Shown here piece by piece: positions 63,392 through 64,000 of a DNA stretch of 64,000 bases (within the stretch, counting starts at the first letter, position 1; each line of letters starts with the position of its first letter). The stretch is from Quillaja saponaria. Lineage: Eukaryota; Streptophyta; Magnoliopsida; Fabales; Quillajaceae. The stretch is from NCBI GenBank assembly GCA_029379385.1, contig CM055618.1, positions 7,326,134-7,390,133 on the forward strand, in the 5' to 3' direction. Under the pieces are notes generated by a model that was not told the origin of the DNA, searched no databases, and saw nothing but the letters and a program-made list of their open reading frames with translations. The position numbers and the translations under genes were made by a program.

Positions 63392-64000
63392 TATGCTCAT
63401 TCAAAATCACACATAGGGATTTATTGAACCCTCTCCACTACCTGAAATAGTATAGATCAATCATCTAGCTGTTTTAATTAGAGATTTTCAATAGCAACCC
63501 AATTAAGATCTATCAAGTTTCATTTGAGCACAGCATCATACAATATTGTTCGAATATGTTATATTAAGCTATGTTGGGTGTTAAGTCCCACATTATTTAG
63601 ATAAGCAGATCTTATATACGTTTTCTACTATAAATATAAGGTCTTGGCATAGTCTTGAAACCATCTAAGCTACCACTCTTTTTAAATATATTACATGATA
63701 TCAAAGCTAGGTCTACAAGATAAGCATTCTCTACTATAAGGTCTTGGTGTAGTCCTTTTACTGCCCTTAGGGTTGTTGCTTAATTCATAATACATTGTGT
63801 TTATACGATGTTAAAACTGAAAATAAAAAAAGAAAAATAAAATGAAAAAACAACTCATAGTAACATATTTTTTATCTAACAATGTCAATATTTTCTTTAT
63901 GAATATCTCTTCCTTCTCAAATAAGAGAAAATAGATTCATCTTCATGATTATCATTTCTACAAATTTCACTTTTATTAACAACTAAAAGATATTTATGTA
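63392..64000 (+). repeat. Duplicated block cut by the window edge (pairs with 54503-55120)
   Basis: It repeats the tail of the 54108 ORF (with a TAG at 63410), its flank, the small LTR and the following sequence in the same order. By the layout of the other copy, a SABATH third exon is expected about 100-250 bp beyond the window. Confidence 0.85.
63547..63707 (+). mobile_element. Small LTR with primer-binding site, copia/TRIM-like (copy 4)
   Basis: LTR 63547-63695 (starts TGTTCGAATATG, contains GGTGTTAAGTCCCACATTA, ends ATATTACA), followed by TGATATCAAAGC. It is the counterpart of 54659-54821 in the duplicated block. Confidence 0.7.

Noticed and set aside
1..64000. tRNA, rRNA and CRISPR features
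   Set aside because: None seen on reading both strands; a tRNA or covariance-model scan would be needed to exclude degraded copies.

Overview
The window reads as nuclear DNA of a eudicot plant. It is very AT-rich, its genes are split by GT..AG introns, the recognisable proteins belong to plant families (SABATH methyltransferase, P2B-type Ca2+-ATPase of the intronless ACA12/13 type, plant SEC14-like CRAL-TRIO protein), and most of the space is plant-type transposon debris (Ty3/gypsy chromovirus, small copia-type LTRs, CACTA, hAT). I cannot name the species. No prokaryotic, organellar, rRNA, tRNA or CRISPR features were seen.

Layout. 1-2108: SABATH methyltransferase gene 1 (5' end outside the window), three exons. 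2109-9143: gene-free, with microsatellites and a possible SINE relic. 9144-24700: transposon graveyard, comprising a hAT element with an 8-bp target-site duplication (TSD), a gypsy LTR remnant cut by a CACTA end, a block of ~164-bp tandem repeats, another CACTA end, a solo LTR, and the 3' end of a gypsy chromovirus (integrase, polypurine tract, LTR start). 25531-39476: three ~4-kb solo LTRs of the same gypsy family, one nested inside another in opposite orientation, with TSDs. 40056-43703: decayed Ca2+-ATPase copy 1. 43710-46600: LTR-like repeat and tandem repeats. 47048-49473: complete SABATH gene 2 (361 aa, three exons). 50428-52498: truncated Ca2+-ATPase copy 2. 54108-54563: unidentified hydrophobic ORF. 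55228-55566: orphan third exon of a SABATH gene. 57383-61367: six-exon SEC14-like gene on the minus strand with a 1-bp frameshift. 63392-64000: start of a further duplicated block cut by the window edge.

How it fits together. The right half is a local segmental duplication. The order Ca2+-ATPase fragment then SABATH sequence occurs twice, and the stretch just before the orphan SABATH exon is repeated again at 63392-64000, so another SABATH terminal exon is predicted shortly beyond the window. Small copia-type LTRs lie at matching positions in the copies and predate the duplications. SABATH gene 1 and gene 2 look functional; both Ca2+-ATPase copies are dead; the SEC14-like gene is intact except for one inserted base. 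The most notable structure is the nested, oppositely oriented giant solo LTR pair, which forms a multi-kilobase inverted repeat. I found no clearly new biochemical system.
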